A program made the position numbers and the translations under genes. DNA of 64,000 nt from Robertkochia flava (GTDB lineage Bacteria > Bacteroidota > Bacteroidia > Flavobacteriales > Flavobacteriaceae): the NCBI RefSeq assembly GCF_020166515.1, contig NZ_JAINZT010000006.1, positions 248,001-312,000 on the forward strand, written 5' to 3'. This document shows, piece by piece, positions 27,573 through 36,077 of this stretch. Numbering within the stretch: position 1 is the stretch's first letter; every line of letters begins with the position of its first letter. The notes under the pieces are model-generated. The model was not told where the DNA came from. It was given only the letters and a program-made list of their open reading frames with translations, and searched no databases.

Positions 27573-27621
27573 AAAAAAAATTAAGGGTATACTTAAGGAT
27601 TTTCTTCCTTTAAGTATACCC
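27573..27621 (-). terminator. Intrinsic terminator of fabG
   Basis: On the minus strand, arms 27621-27606 and 27599-27585 (GGGTATACTTAAAGGA/TCCTTAAGTATACCC) pair over 15 bp with a single-base bulge, followed by TTAATTTTTTTTAA. It ends the fabG transcript a few bases before the VWA gene's ATG. Confidence 0.85.
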
Positions 27622-27734
27622 GAAATTACGAATTTATATTCTTTTATCTACAGATTTCCCCGGATTAGCCTGAAGCGAACTTCTAAGGTCTCTCCCGAGT
27701 ACAGCCGATCAAAAAGTTACATGGACTCCACCTT

Positions 27735-28481
27735 CTAGGTTAACATACCACCATCGACATTGATGACCTGTCCTGTGATGTAAGCGGACATATCTGATGC
27801 CAGGAATACGCATGCGTTGGCGATATCTTCAGGAGTACCTCCACGCTTTAACGGGATATTATCTCTCCATCCCTGAACCGTTTTCTCATCAAGGGCGGCT
27901 GTCATTTCCGTTTCAATAAATCCAGGTGCGATCACATTGCTCCTGATATTCCTCGAACCGAGCTCCAGGGCCACCGACTTAGAGAAGCCAATAATACCGG
28001 CTTTAGAGGCCGCATAATTGGTTTGCCCGGCATTTCCTTTAACTCCTACCACAGAACTCATGTTGATAATAGACCCATTACGCTGCTTAAGCATAGTGCG
28101 CTGAACAGCTTTGGTCATATTAAAAACAGATTTAAGATTCACATCGATCACCTTGTCAAAATCTTCTTCAGACATACGCATCAGCAGATTGTCTTTAGTA
28201 ATCCCGGCATTATTGATCAGGATATCGATAGCTCCAAATTCATTCAGCACATCCTCTGCCAGTTTTTGCGCCTCTTCATAACTTGCGGCATTACTTTTAT
28301 AAGCCTTGGCTTTAACACCTAATCCGGCAAGCTCATTTTCCAATTCTCTTGCAGCCTCATCTGAAGAGCTGTAGGTGAATGCTACATTGGCTCCCTGTTG
28401 AGCAAAAACCTGAGCGATTCCTTTTCCTATTCCTCTGCTGGCCCCTGTAATTATGGCCGTTTTACCTTCTAGTAATTTCAT
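27735..28481 (-). CDS. fabG: 3-oxoacyl-[acyl-carrier-protein] reductase
   Basis: A 248-residue short-chain dehydrogenase. NADPH site TGASRGIGKGIA at the N-terminus, NNAGIT near residue 88, catalytic Ser in INMSSVVG and YAASK near 150-155, and PGFIETEMT. The closing segment SAYITGQVINVDGGMLT is typical of FabG. It reduces 3-oxoacyl-ACP in each round of fatty-acid elongation. It has its own terminator and is separated from sucD by another, so it is probably monocistronic. Confidence 0.94.
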   Translation of the reverse strand: MKLLEGKTAIITGASRGIGKGIAQVFAQQGANVAFTYSSSDEAARELENELAGLGVKAKAYKSNAASYEEAQKLAEDVLNEFGAIDILINNAGITKDNLLMRMSEEDFDKVIDVNLKSVFNMTKAVQRTMLKQRNGSIINMSSVVGVKGNAGQTNYAASKAGIIGFSKSVALELGSRNIRSNVIAPGFIETEMTAALDEKTVQGWRDNIPLKRGGTPEDIANACVFLASDMSAYITGQVINVDGGMLT

Positions 28482-28591
28482 TGATTTTAATTGATAGTTT
28501 GATTAGTACGCAGTTCAAAGATAATAATTCCTTGAAGCTGATACTTTAAATTTTAATTTTTTAAGCCCTTGCTCCTGTCCCGATAATCACT

Positions 28592-28621
28592 AAAAAAAGC
28601 CCGTTTTTTCAAACGGGCTTT
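28592..28621 (-). terminator. Intrinsic terminator of sucD
   Basis: Arms AAAGCCCGTTT (28596-28606) and AAACGGGCTTT (28611-28621) with a short T-rich loop; the minus-strand read ends in a T run (28597-28592). It lies 24 bp after the sucD stop. Confidence 0.88.
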
Positions 28622-28644
28622 CCTGTACTATTTGTGATCCGGAA

Positions 28645-29517
28645 TTATCCCAGAACTTCAGCAACTTTCTTTCCGATCTCTGCAGGAGAGTCTACAACGT
28701 GAATTCCACAAGCGCTCATAATGGCTTTTTTAGCCTCTGCGGTATCATCTGCTCCACCTACGATTGCTCCGGCATGTCCCATGGTTCTTCCTTTAGGAGC
28801 TGTTTCTCCTGCAATAAAACCAACAACGGGCTTTTTATTACCGTTTTCCTTCACCCAACGTGCAGCATCTGCTTCCAACTGTCCGCCAATCTCCCCGATC
28901 ATAACGATACAGGCAGTTTCCTCATCATTCATCAGCAGCTCTACTGCTTCCTTGGTGGTTGTTCCAATAATAGGATCCCCACCGATACCGATCGCTGTGG
29001 TAATTCCCAGTCCCTGCTTAACCACCTGGTCTGCTGCTTCATAGGTAAGGGTACCGGATTTAGAAACGATACCTACATTACCTTTTTTGAAAACAAAGCC
29101 TGGCATAATACCAACCTTAGCTTCCTCCGGAGTGATCACTCCAGGGCAATTAGGACCGATGAGTCTGCATTCTTTTCCTTTAATATAATTAGCAGCCTTG
29201 ATCATATCGGCTACAGGAATTCCTTCCGTGATAGTGATCACCACTTTAATTCCGGCGTCTGCAGCTTCCATAATGGCATCTGCAGCGAAGGCCGGCGGAA
29301 CGAAGATGATGCTCACATCGGCTCCGGTGGCATCCACAGCATCCTTTACCGTGTTAAAAACCGGTTTGTCCAGGTGGGTTTGCCCACCCTTGCCGGGAGT
29401 TACACCACCTACCACATTGGTTCCGTAGGCAATCATTTGTTCTGCGTGGAAAGTACCTTCACTACCGGTAAATCCCTGAACAATTATTTTAGAATCTTTA
29501 TTTACTAATACACTCAT
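28645..29517 (-). CDS. sucD: Succinyl-CoA ligase, alpha subunit
   Basis: A 290-residue subunit: CoA-binding Rossmann start [55 protein letters not shown], and the phosphorylated His in GHAGAIVGG near residue 246. With SucC it interconverts succinyl-CoA and succinate with nucleotide phosphorylation in the TCA cycle. SucC is not in the window, as is usual in flavobacteria. A TATTTTTG promoter element lies upstream and a terminator downstream, suggesting a single-gene unit. Confidence 0.96.
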   Translation of the reverse strand: MSVLVNKDSKIIVQGFTGSEGTFHAEQMIAYGTNVVGGVTPGKGGQTHLDKPVFNTVKDAVDATGADVSIIFVPPAFAADAIMEAADAGIKVVITITEGIPVADMIKAANYIKGKECRLIGPNCPGVITPEEAKVGIMPGFVFKKGNVGIVSKSGTLTYEAADQVVKQGLGITTAIGIGGDPIIGTTTKEAVELLMNDEETACIVMIGEIGGQLEADAARWVKENGNKKPVVGFIAGETAPKGRTMGHAGAIVGGADDTAEAKKAIMSACGIHVVDSPAEIGKKVAEVLG

Positions 29518-29541
29518 TAGGATAGATTTTTAAAAGCTTGA

Positions 29542-29549
29542 CAAAAATA
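29542..29549 (-). promoter_or_regulatory. Candidate -7 element for sucD
   Basis: Minus strand TATTTTTG is an exact TAnnTTTG match, 25 bp before the sucD ATG. The -33 region has no good TTTG. Confidence 0.5.
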
Positions 29550-29602
29550 GTTTTTTGTAGGAGAAAACAGAAATATTCGAATAGTAATTCCGTTCGTCCA
29601 AT

Positions 29603-30028
29603 CTACATTTCTTCAGGTTCGGGCAATCTTGAAAACGAGATCATATTTTCGGGAGTTTCATCTGCGAGATAGCTCATTTCATATCCTTTAAAGAGCTTTC
29701 CGTCTTTCAACTCCCAAATGGCCATGAAATGCACCAGTGGGACCTCTTCATCAGGATTTTCAAAAGGCACCACAAAATAGGTGAGCCGAACTGCAGCGCG
29801 ATCTTCTTCGGTGATCAGGTGAGTGATCTCTGCCCGTACTTCGCGATATTCTGAACGGATATCATTGATAAGGTCAAGAATCTGATTCTTCCCGTATTTC
29901 CGGAATCCCTTGGTACTGTTCCAGTAAAGAACGATATCGTCATGCAGAACCGATTTGGTTTCATCAATATCACCCTCGGAATTCCAGGCATAAAACTTTT
30001 TTACAATGGCTTTGGTCGTTTCTGACAT
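29603..30028 (-). CDS. NTF2-like / SnoaL-fold protein
   Basis: A 141-residue protein with the cone-shaped NTF2-like pattern: N-terminal helix (TTKAIVKKFYAWNSEGD), then ETKSVLHDDIVLYWNSTKGFRKYGKNQIL and alternating strands ending in HFMAIWELKDGKLFKGYEMSYL. Such domains serve as isomerases, hydrolases or binding modules, and the sequence does not say which. It follows the LpxD paralogue by 12 bp at the end of the lipid A/efp gene run, so it is probably cotranscribed. No signal peptide. Confidence 0.8.
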   Translation of the reverse strand: MSETTKAIVKKFYAWNSEGDIDETKSVLHDDIVLYWNSTKGFRKYGKNQILDLINDIRSEYREVRAEITHLITEEDRAAVRLTYFVVPFENPDEEVPLVHFMAIWELKDGKLFKGYEMSYLADETPENMISFSRLPEPEEM

Positions 30029-30040
30029 ATGAAAAGGTTT

Positions 30041-30970
30041 TTAACCCAGTTTTTCTAAAATTGAAGGAATCAGCCTTATGGCAGCTAGTTCCTTATGTTT
30101 TTTTCGCGCTTCCTCGGCAGGATATCCAAAGTAGGTTTTACCCACCTCTAAGGATTTACTGACTCCGGATTGCCCAAGGATAACGGCTTTTGCGCCTACC
30201 CTCACCCCGGAAGCCATTCCCACTTGCCCCCAGATGGTGACTTCGTCTTCAATAACCACGCATCCGGCTATTCCGGTTTGGGAGGCAATAAGGCATTTTT
30301 CCCCTATTACGGTATCATGGCCTACATGCACCTGATTATCGATTTTGGTTCCCTTCCTGATAGTTGTATCACCGGTTACCCCCTTATCAATGGTACAGGC
30401 TGCTCCGAGCTCCACATGATCTTCAAGAATCACCCTGCCTCCTGACAGCAATTTATCATAGCCCTCAGGGCGCTTTTTATAGTAAAAGGCGTCTCCCCCA
30501 AGAACAGTTCCTGCATGTATGGTAACATGATCCCCTATGACACAGTTGTCATAAATACTCACATTAGAATGTATAAGGCAATTCTTTCCAATACGAACAT
30601 TATTCCCTATAAAACACCCTGGCTGTAATATGGTACCTTCGCCTATTTGTGCAGAAGGTGAAACCATGACATTGGAACGGTCAAAGGGTTTAAAATACCG
30701 GGTAAGCTTATTAAAATCGGAAAAAGGATCATCAGAAATCAACAGGGCCTTGCCCTCAGGGCATTCCACTTCCTTATTGATAAGTACAATGGTTGCTGCA
30801 GAGCTCAATGCCTTATTATAGTATTTCGGATGATCTACAAAAACGATATCTCCGGGTTCCACCACATGGATCTCATTCATGCCGTATACCGGAAATTCAG
30901 GCGCTCCGACATACCTGCAATTCAAAATCGTGGCTATTTGCTCAAGAGTATGTAACTGAGGAAATTTCAT
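30041..30970 (-). CDS. LpxD-like UDP-acylglucosamine N-acyltransferase paralogue
   Basis: A 309-residue left-handed beta-helix acyltransferase. It has an LpxD-type N-terminal uridine-binding domain (about 1-95, with GDIVFVDHPKYYNKALSSAATIVLIN), many hexapeptide repeats, and NQVHVGHDTVIGEKCLIASQTGIAG, where the His corresponds to the LpxD catalytic position. It is more divergent and shorter than the second LpxD of this locus (33762-34784). It might acylate a different sugar or use a different chain length. It lies directly downstream of efp (9 bp). Confidence 0.8.
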   Translation of the reverse strand: MKFPQLHTLEQIATILNCRYVGAPEFPVYGMNEIHVVEPGDIVFVDHPKYYNKALSSAATIVLINKEVECPEGKALLISDDPFSDFNKLTRYFKPFDRSNVMVSPSAQIGEGTILQPGCFIGNNVRIGKNCLIHSNVSIYDNCVIGDHVTIHAGTVLGGDAFYYKKRPEGYDKLLSGGRVILEDHVELGAACTIDKGVTGDTTIRKGTKIDNQVHVGHDTVIGEKCLIASQTGIAGCVVIEDEVTIWGQVGMASGVRVGAKAVILGQSGVSKSLEVGKTYFGYPAEEARKKHKELAAIRLIPSILEKLG

Positions 30971-30979
30971 GAACTCCTC

Positions 30980-31546
30980 TTATTCTTTAACGCGTTCCAT
31001 GTAGGTACCCTTATCGGTCTCTACTTTAATCTTGTCTCCTTCATTAATAAACAAAGGAACATTAACCGAGGCTCCGGTTTCTACTGTAGCCGGTTTTGTT
31101 GCGTTGGTAGCTGTATTTCCTTTAACCCCTGGCTCGGTATGGGTCACCTCAAGAATAACATGGGCCGGCATCTCTACCGATAGGGGCATACTGTCTTCGG
31201 TATTGAAAAGTATGGTTACCACCTCTCCTTCCTTAAGAAGATCAGGAGAATCCAGCGAATCTTTCTCCAGAGTGATCTGGTTGTAATCGTCTGTGTTCAT
31301 AAAGTGAAAGGTATTACCCTCTGCGTACAAGAACTGATACGAACGGGTTTCCACACGAACATCCTCAATTTTATGCCCTGCAGAAAAAGTATTGTCGAGC
31401 ACTTTTCCTGTAGTTACACTTTTAAGTTTGGTTCTAACAAAAGCCGGACCTTTTCCCGGTTTAACGTGTAAAAACTCAATGATCTTATAGATGTCGTTGT
31501 TATACCTGATACAAAGTCCTTTACGGATATCTGATGTACTTGCCAT
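30980..31546 (-). CDS. efp: Translation elongation factor P
   Basis: A 188-residue EF-P with the three beta-barrel domains. The tip loop of domain I reads VKPGKGPAF, with Lys32 at the position that is modified in many bacteria. It relieves ribosome stalling at polyproline stretches. The loop has the palindromic PGKGP form, which in Actinobacteria was reported to work without modification. No EpmA, EarP or YmfI-type modifier is in the window. It sits between lpxA and the LpxD paralogue, 13 and 9 bp away, inside the lipid A operon. Confidence 0.96.
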   Translation of the reverse strand: MASTSDIRKGLCIRYNNDIYKIIEFLHVKPGKGPAFVRTKLKSVTTGKVLDNTFSAGHKIEDVRVETRSYQFLYAEGNTFHFMNTDDYNQITLEKDSLDSPDLLKEGEVVTILFNTEDSMPLSVEMPAHVILEVTHTEPGVKGNTATNATKPATVETGASVNVPLFINEGDKIKVETDKGTYMERVKE

Positions 31547-31559
31547 GATGAAATTAAAA

Positions 31560-32345
31560 TTAAATTTTACTAAAATATCCTTTCATGATTCCTCGCTGGG
31601 AATCCTTAATAAACTGAAGGATCTCATCCCTTTCCGGGGTGGCCTCCATCTCTGCTTCGATGATTTCAACAGCCTGAGAATTGTTGTAGTTCATCTGGTA
31701 GAGAATCCTGTAAATATGTTGAATTTCACGGATCTTTTCGGTGGTGTACCCACGTCTTCGAAGCCCTACGGAGTTAATACCTACATAGGAAAGGGGTTCA
31801 CGGGCAGCTTTTGTAAAGGGCGGCACATCTTTTCTCACAAGAGATCCTCCGGTTACAAAGGCATGGTTACCGATGGAACAGAACTGGTGTACCGCTGTCA
31901 TCCCGGCCAGAACCACATAATCCCCAACGGTGATATGTCCGGCGAGGGTCGAATTATTGGAGAAAATACAGTGGTCTCCCACGATACAATCGTGCGCGAT
32001 ATGGCTATAAGCCATAATGAGGCAGTTTTTCCCCACTACGGTCTTCATCCTGTCGGTTGTTCCTTTATTGATGGTTACACACTCCCGGATCGTGGTATTA
32101 TCCCCGATCTCAGCAGTGGTTTCCTCTTCGTTGTATTTCAGATCCTGAGGAACAGCAGAAATCACTGCTCCCGGAAAAATATTACAGTTCTTACCGATCC
32201 GTGCACCCTCCATAATGGTTACATTACTTCCGATCCAGGATCCTTCCCCGATCACAACATTGTTGTGAATTGTTGCGAAGGGTTCGATCACCACGTTCTT
32301 GGCGATCTTGGCCCCGGGATGTACATATGCTAAGGGTTGATTCAT
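31560..32345 (-). CDS. lpxA: UDP-N-acetylglucosamine O-acyltransferase
   Basis: A 261-residue left-handed beta-helix enzyme: hexapeptide repeats from residue 8 (VHPGAKIAKNVVIEPFATI), the catalytic His in AYSHIAHDCIVG, and the LpxA-specific ending GLRRRGYTTEKIREIQHIYRILY. It transfers a 3-hydroxyacyl chain from ACP to UDP-GlcNAc, the first step of lipid A synthesis. It is 4 bp downstream of lpxC-fabZ. Confidence 0.96.
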   Translation of the reverse strand: MNQPLAYVHPGAKIAKNVVIEPFATIHNNVVIGEGSWIGSNVTIMEGARIGKNCNIFPGAVISAVPQDLKYNEEETTAEIGDNTTIRECVTINKGTTDRMKTVVGKNCLIMAYSHIAHDCIVGDHCIFSNNSTLAGHITVGDYVVLAGMTAVHQFCSIGNHAFVTGGSLVRKDVPPFTKAAREPLSYVGINSVGLRRRGYTTEKIREIQHIYRILYQMNYNNSQAVEIIEAEMEATPERDEILQFIKDSQRGIMKGYFSKI

Positions 32346-32349
32346 AAAA

Positions 32350-33765
32350 TTATGATTGATCTTTATCTTTTACTTTAACTATTTGCGCCATGAGTTCGGC
32401 CTCTGCGGCAATCTTCCCATTGGCGTATGCATAGGCTTGCATATGGCAAATCCCTCTTCTGATCGGAGAAAGCAGATCCATCTTGAATACAAGGGTATCC
32501 CCTGGATGAACCTGTTGCTTAAACTTCACATTATCTATCTTCATAAAATAGGTGAGATAGTTTTCCGGATCCGGTACTGTATTCAGAACCAGGATACCTC
32601 CGGTTTGGGCCATGGCCTCTACCTGCAATACTCCGGGCATTACGGGTGCTCCCGGAAAATGCCCCACAAAAAACGGTTCGTTCATGGTAACATTCTTAAC
32701 ACCCACCACATGGGTGTCGGAAAGTTCAAGAATCTTATCTACCAATAAGAACGGAGGCCTGTGTGGCAACATGTTCATGATCTGAGTCACATCCATCAAT
32801 GGCGGCTTGTTCAGATCGAATTTCGGGATCTTATTACGTCTTTCTATTTTAATGATCTTGGATAACTTTTTAGCAAACTGGGTGTTTACAAAGTGACCGG
32901 GTTTGTTCGCAATAACCTTACCTCTTATGCGCGTTCCGGCCAGGGCGAGGTCCCCGATAACATCCAGTAATTTATGACGGGCTGCCTCATTGGGGTGATG
33001 CAGGGTCAGGTTATCAAGAATTCCGTTAGGTTTTACGGATATGGAATCTTTATCAAATGCGATCTTGAGCTTTTCCATGGTTTCCGGGGAAAGCTCCTTG
33101 TCTACATAAACAATGGCATTATTAAGGTCACCTCCCTTGATAAGCCCGTGCTCCAGCAAGGTCTCCAGCTCATGCAGGAAAGAAAAGGTTCTGGCATCTG
33201 CAATTTCTGTTTTAAATTCAGAAAGGTGTTTCAGGGTGGCATTCTGGGTTCCCAATACCTTGGTGCCGAAATCAACCATTGTGGTTACCTGATACTCTTC
33301 AGCGGGAATCACGGTGATCTCACTCCCCGATTCTTCATCGATATAGGAGATCACATCAGTGACTACAAACTCTTCCCTTATCGCCTCCTGCTCTACCGAT
33401 CCTGCCTTTTCTATGGCCTCTACAAAATACTTTGAAGACCCGTCCATAATCGGGGGTTCTGAGGCATCGAGTTCGATAAGGACGTTATCCAGATCCATCC
33501 CTACGAGGGCAGCCAAGACATGCTCCGATGTCTGGATCTTCACCCCCATCTTTTCAAGGTTAGTACCCCTTTGAGTATTTACCACATAATTTGCATCAGC
33601 TTCAATTACCGGGTGACCTTCCAGGTCTATCCTTTTGAAAGCAAATCCATGGTTTACGGGAGCCGGCTTAAAAGTCATCGTGACATTTTGCCCGGTATGC
33701 AATCCCACACCTTCAAGAGTAATCTCCTTAGCGATGGTACGCTGTTTTACAGCTTGCTCACTCAT
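32350..33765 (-). CDS. lpxC: Fused UDP-3-O-acyl-GlcNAc deacetylase / 3-hydroxyacyl-ACP dehydratase
   Basis: A 471-residue fusion. LpxC occupies about residues 1-310: [24 protein letters not shown] (zinc His), and [19 protein letters not shown] (zinc ligands). FabZ occupies about 325-471: [15 protein letters not shown] with the catalytic His, and [23 protein letters not shown]. LpxC commits UDP-3-O-acyl-GlcNAc to lipid A; FabZ dehydrates 3-hydroxyacyl-ACP for fatty-acid synthesis. The fusion is characteristic of Bacteroidota and places both users of 3-hydroxyacyl-ACP on one chain. It overlaps lpxD by 4 bp (ATGA). Confidence 0.97.
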   Translation of the reverse strand: MSEQAVKQRTIAKEITLEGVGLHTGQNVTMTFKPAPVNHGFAFKRIDLEGHPVIEADANYVVNTQRGTNLEKMGVKIQTSEHVLAALVGMDLDNVLIELDASEPPIMDGSSKYFVEAIEKAGSVEQEAIREEFVVTDVISYIDEESGSEITVIPAEEYQVTTMVDFGTKVLGTQNATLKHLSEFKTEIADARTFSFLHELETLLEHGLIKGGDLNNAIVYVDKELSPETMEKLKIAFDKDSISVKPNGILDNLTLHHPNEAARHKLLDVIGDLALAGTRIRGKVIANKPGHFVNTQFAKKLSKIIKIERRNKIPKFDLNKPPLMDVTQIMNMLPHRPPFLLVDKILELSDTHVVGVKNVTMNEPFFVGHFPGAPVMPGVLQVEAMAQTGGILVLNTVPDPENYLTYFMKIDNVKFKQQVHPGDTLVFKMDLLSPIRRGICHMQAYAYANGKIAAEAELMAQIVKVKDKDQS

Positions 33766-34784
33766 TTCTTATTATTTTTTTCTAATTGATGAATTCTGTC
33801 TACAATTGTACCGAGATTCTTAAAATGGACATACGACTTGTTATAAGCCGAGTAACCTAATGCCGGGGAGCCCTGCAGGACCTCGCCATCTTTTACATTG
33901 CGCCCTATACCACTCTGCGCCTGTATCTTAACTCCGTCACCTATGGTGATATGACCAACGATACCTACCTGCCCGCCTATCATGCAGTTCTTCCCTATTT
34001 TGGTAGACCCTGCAATTCCGGTTTGGGCTGCTATTACGGTATTCTGTCCAATTTCAACATTATGTGCAATCTGGATCTGGTTATCCAGTTTTACGCCTTT
34101 CCTGATCACCGTAGAGCCTAAAGTGGCCCGGTCTATAGTAGTGGCCGCACCAACATCAACGTGATCTTCCAAAATTACATTACCGGTTTGGGGCACCTTT
34201 TGCAGGGCACCGTTTTCATCCGGGGCATAACCGAATCCGTCTGCCCCTATGATACAACCACTGTTGATCACACAACTCTTCCCGATCACCGTTTCTGAAT
34301 AGATCTTGGCTCCCGCAAAAACAATCGTGTTATCACCAATAGTTACGTTATCTCCAATAAAAACGTTAGGGTAGATCTTTACATTACTCCCTATTCGCAC
34401 ATTCTCCCCGAGATAAGAAAAAGCACCTATGTAAATCTCCTCCCCCAGGGAAGCAGATTCTGCGACAAATACCGGTTGTTCTATACCGGTTTTATTCATC
34501 TTTACCTGGTTGTAATACTCCAGAAGCCTGGAAAATGATTTATAAGCATCTTCCACCTTGATCAGGGTGGTGGTTAAAGGCTTATCGGCTTCAAAATCCT
34601 TATTTACAATTGTTATGCTGGCCTGAGTAGAATAAATATAATTGGTATACTTAGGATTGGCAAGAAAGGTCAAAGACCCTGACTCTCCCTCTTCTATCTT
34701 TGATAATTTGGAAACTTCGGTCTCCGGATCTCCCACAATTTCTCCTTCCAGGATCCCCGCTATTTGTAAGGCTGTAAATTTCAT
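33762..34784 (-). CDS. lpxD: UDP-3-O-(3-hydroxyacyl)glucosamine N-acyltransferase
   Basis: A 340-residue LpxD: N-terminal uridine-binding domain ([40 protein letters not shown]), then a hexapeptide beta helix with the catalytic His in [27 protein letters not shown], and a C-terminal helical extension ([18 protein letters not shown]). It adds the N-linked acyl chain in step 3 of lipid A synthesis. It is the full-length canonical copy and the first lipid A gene of the run, downstream of the HD protein by 30 bp. Confidence 0.96.
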   Translation of the reverse strand: MKFTALQIAGILEGEIVGDPETEVSKLSKIEEGESGSLTFLANPKYTNYIYSTQASITIVNKDFEADKPLTTTLIKVEDAYKSFSRLLEYYNQVKMNKTGIEQPVFVAESASLGEEIYIGAFSYLGENVRIGSNVKIYPNVFIGDNVTIGDNTIVFAGAKIYSETVIGKSCVINSGCIIGADGFGYAPDENGALQKVPQTGNVILEDHVDVGAATTIDRATLGSTVIRKGVKLDNQIQIAHNVEIGQNTVIAAQTGIAGSTKIGKNCMIGGQVGIVGHITIGDGVKIQAQSGIGRNVKDGEVLQGSPALGYSAYNKSYVHFKNLGTIVDRIHQLEKNNKK

Positions 34785-34814
34785 CAGGGCAAAAGTATAA
34801 AAAAACTCCTATTT

Positions 34815-36044
34815 CTATTTAGGATGACAAAGGTAATATTTCGTGACAGGCTGGGAAAGTGCCTTGAGATTAAACTGATCAGATGCTCTTGCGACATCCT
34901 TAATTTTTCCGGATTTCATAAAAATATTAATGTTCTGCCGATCTACGCTGTAGGCCTGGTTCCTGATCTCTCCGTCAAAAACCAGATACTCGGCTTCTTC
35001 CGCACTCCATTGCTCCCGCTCCATAACCTGCTGAAGCAGCGCCGCTTTCTTGTCCCGGTCAAAGGGTTTATCCTTAAGTCTGATCTTCAGAAGCTGGCGA
35101 TTGATCAACATATCACATAAACGGGAAAGCACCGGATCATCATGGGATTGCCAGTCTTTCATTGCCGATTGAATATCAACATCATCCAAACGTGCAAACT
35201 GTTCGATCACATTTTCGTCAAAATCTTCCACCCCGATATTGTGGTCCATAAAAAAACGCAATGCCCGGGTTCCCGGAAGGTCCTCGCCTTCGGAGACTAA
35301 AAACTTCGCCCTCTGAAGCATCCGGATCAGAAGCTGCTCGGCAACCAGTCCCGTTTTATGAAGATAGACCTGCCAATACATCAGTCTTCGGGCCACCAGA
35401 AACTTTTCCACAGAGTAGATCCCCTTCTCCTCTACCACCAGCTGATCGTTAACCACATTCAGCATGGTAATAATGCGTTCACTGTTTATATTCCCCTCAG
35501 AAACCCCGGTATAGAAACTGTCCCTTTTCAGATAATCGGCCCGGTCCATATCCAGCTGACCGGAAATGAGCTGGTTCATGAATTTACGATGATATTCTCC
35601 CTTAAAGATCTTAATAGCCAGCTCGAGCTCGCCATTAAACTCGGCATTCAACAACTCCATGAACCTTAACGAGATATGTTCATGAGAAATCCCGTTTACT
35701 ATAGAGTGCTCCATGGCATGGGAGAAAGGTCCGTGACCTATATCGTGCAACAGGATGGCTACCTGAAGTGCCTGTTCCTCCTCTGCTGAAATTACTACTC
35801 CTTTAAAACGCAGAGCACTTATTGCCCTGGTCATTAAATGCATACAACCAATGGCGTGATGAAACCGGGTGTGATGGGCACCGGGATAGACCAGATAGGA
35901 CAGTCCCATCTGAGATATTCGTCGCAGCCGCTGAAAGTAACGGTGTTCGATCAGATCAAAAATTAGTGCACTTGGAATAGTAATAAAACCGTAAATTGGA
36001 TCGTTAAATATTTTTAACTTGTTTGTAGTGTTCAAATCCGGCAT
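34815..36044 (-). CDS. HD domain phosphohydrolase (dGTPase-like family)
   Basis: A 409-residue cytoplasmic enzyme with the HD metal site spread over RFHHAIGCMHL (first His), ILLHDIGHGPFSHAMEH (HD pair and following His), and DMDRADYLKRD (last Asp). The start KIFNDPIYGFITIP is typical of the YwfO/SAMHD1-related dNTP triphosphohydrolases. The nucleotide substrate cannot be told from sequence. It is divergent from porX, with only 33 bp between the ATGs, a neighbourhood I remember as conserved in flavobacteria. Confidence 0.9.
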   Translation of the reverse strand: MPDLNTTNKLKIFNDPIYGFITIPSALIFDLIEHRYFQRLRRISQMGLSYLVYPGAHHTRFHHAIGCMHLMTRAISALRFKGVVISAEEEQALQVAILLHDIGHGPFSHAMEHSIVNGISHEHISLRFMELLNAEFNGELELAIKIFKGEYHRKFMNQLISGQLDMDRADYLKRDSFYTGVSEGNINSERIITMLNVVNDQLVVEEKGIYSVEKFLVARRLMYWQVYLHKTGLVAEQLLIRMLQRAKFLVSEGEDLPGTRALRFFMDHNIGVEDFDENVIEQFARLDDVDIQSAMKDWQSHDDPVLSRLCDMLINRQLLKIRLKDKPFDRDKKAALLQQVMEREQWSAEEAEYLVFDGEIRNQAYSVDRQNINIFMKSGKIKDVARASDQFNLKALSQPVTKYYLCHPK

Positions 36045-36077
36045 TTAAGTGTTGCTTACAAATATACAGCTTATAGA

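Noticed and set aside
28699-29508. Plus-strand 269-codon frame opposite sucD
   Set aside because: It is the antisense of a well-conserved gene; its product is Ser/Phe/Cys-rich without a recognisable fold.
31491-32333. Plus-strand 280-codon frame opposite efp/lpxA
   Set aside because: Antisense of lpxA hexapeptide repeats, which give long artefactual frames; no start signal or family.
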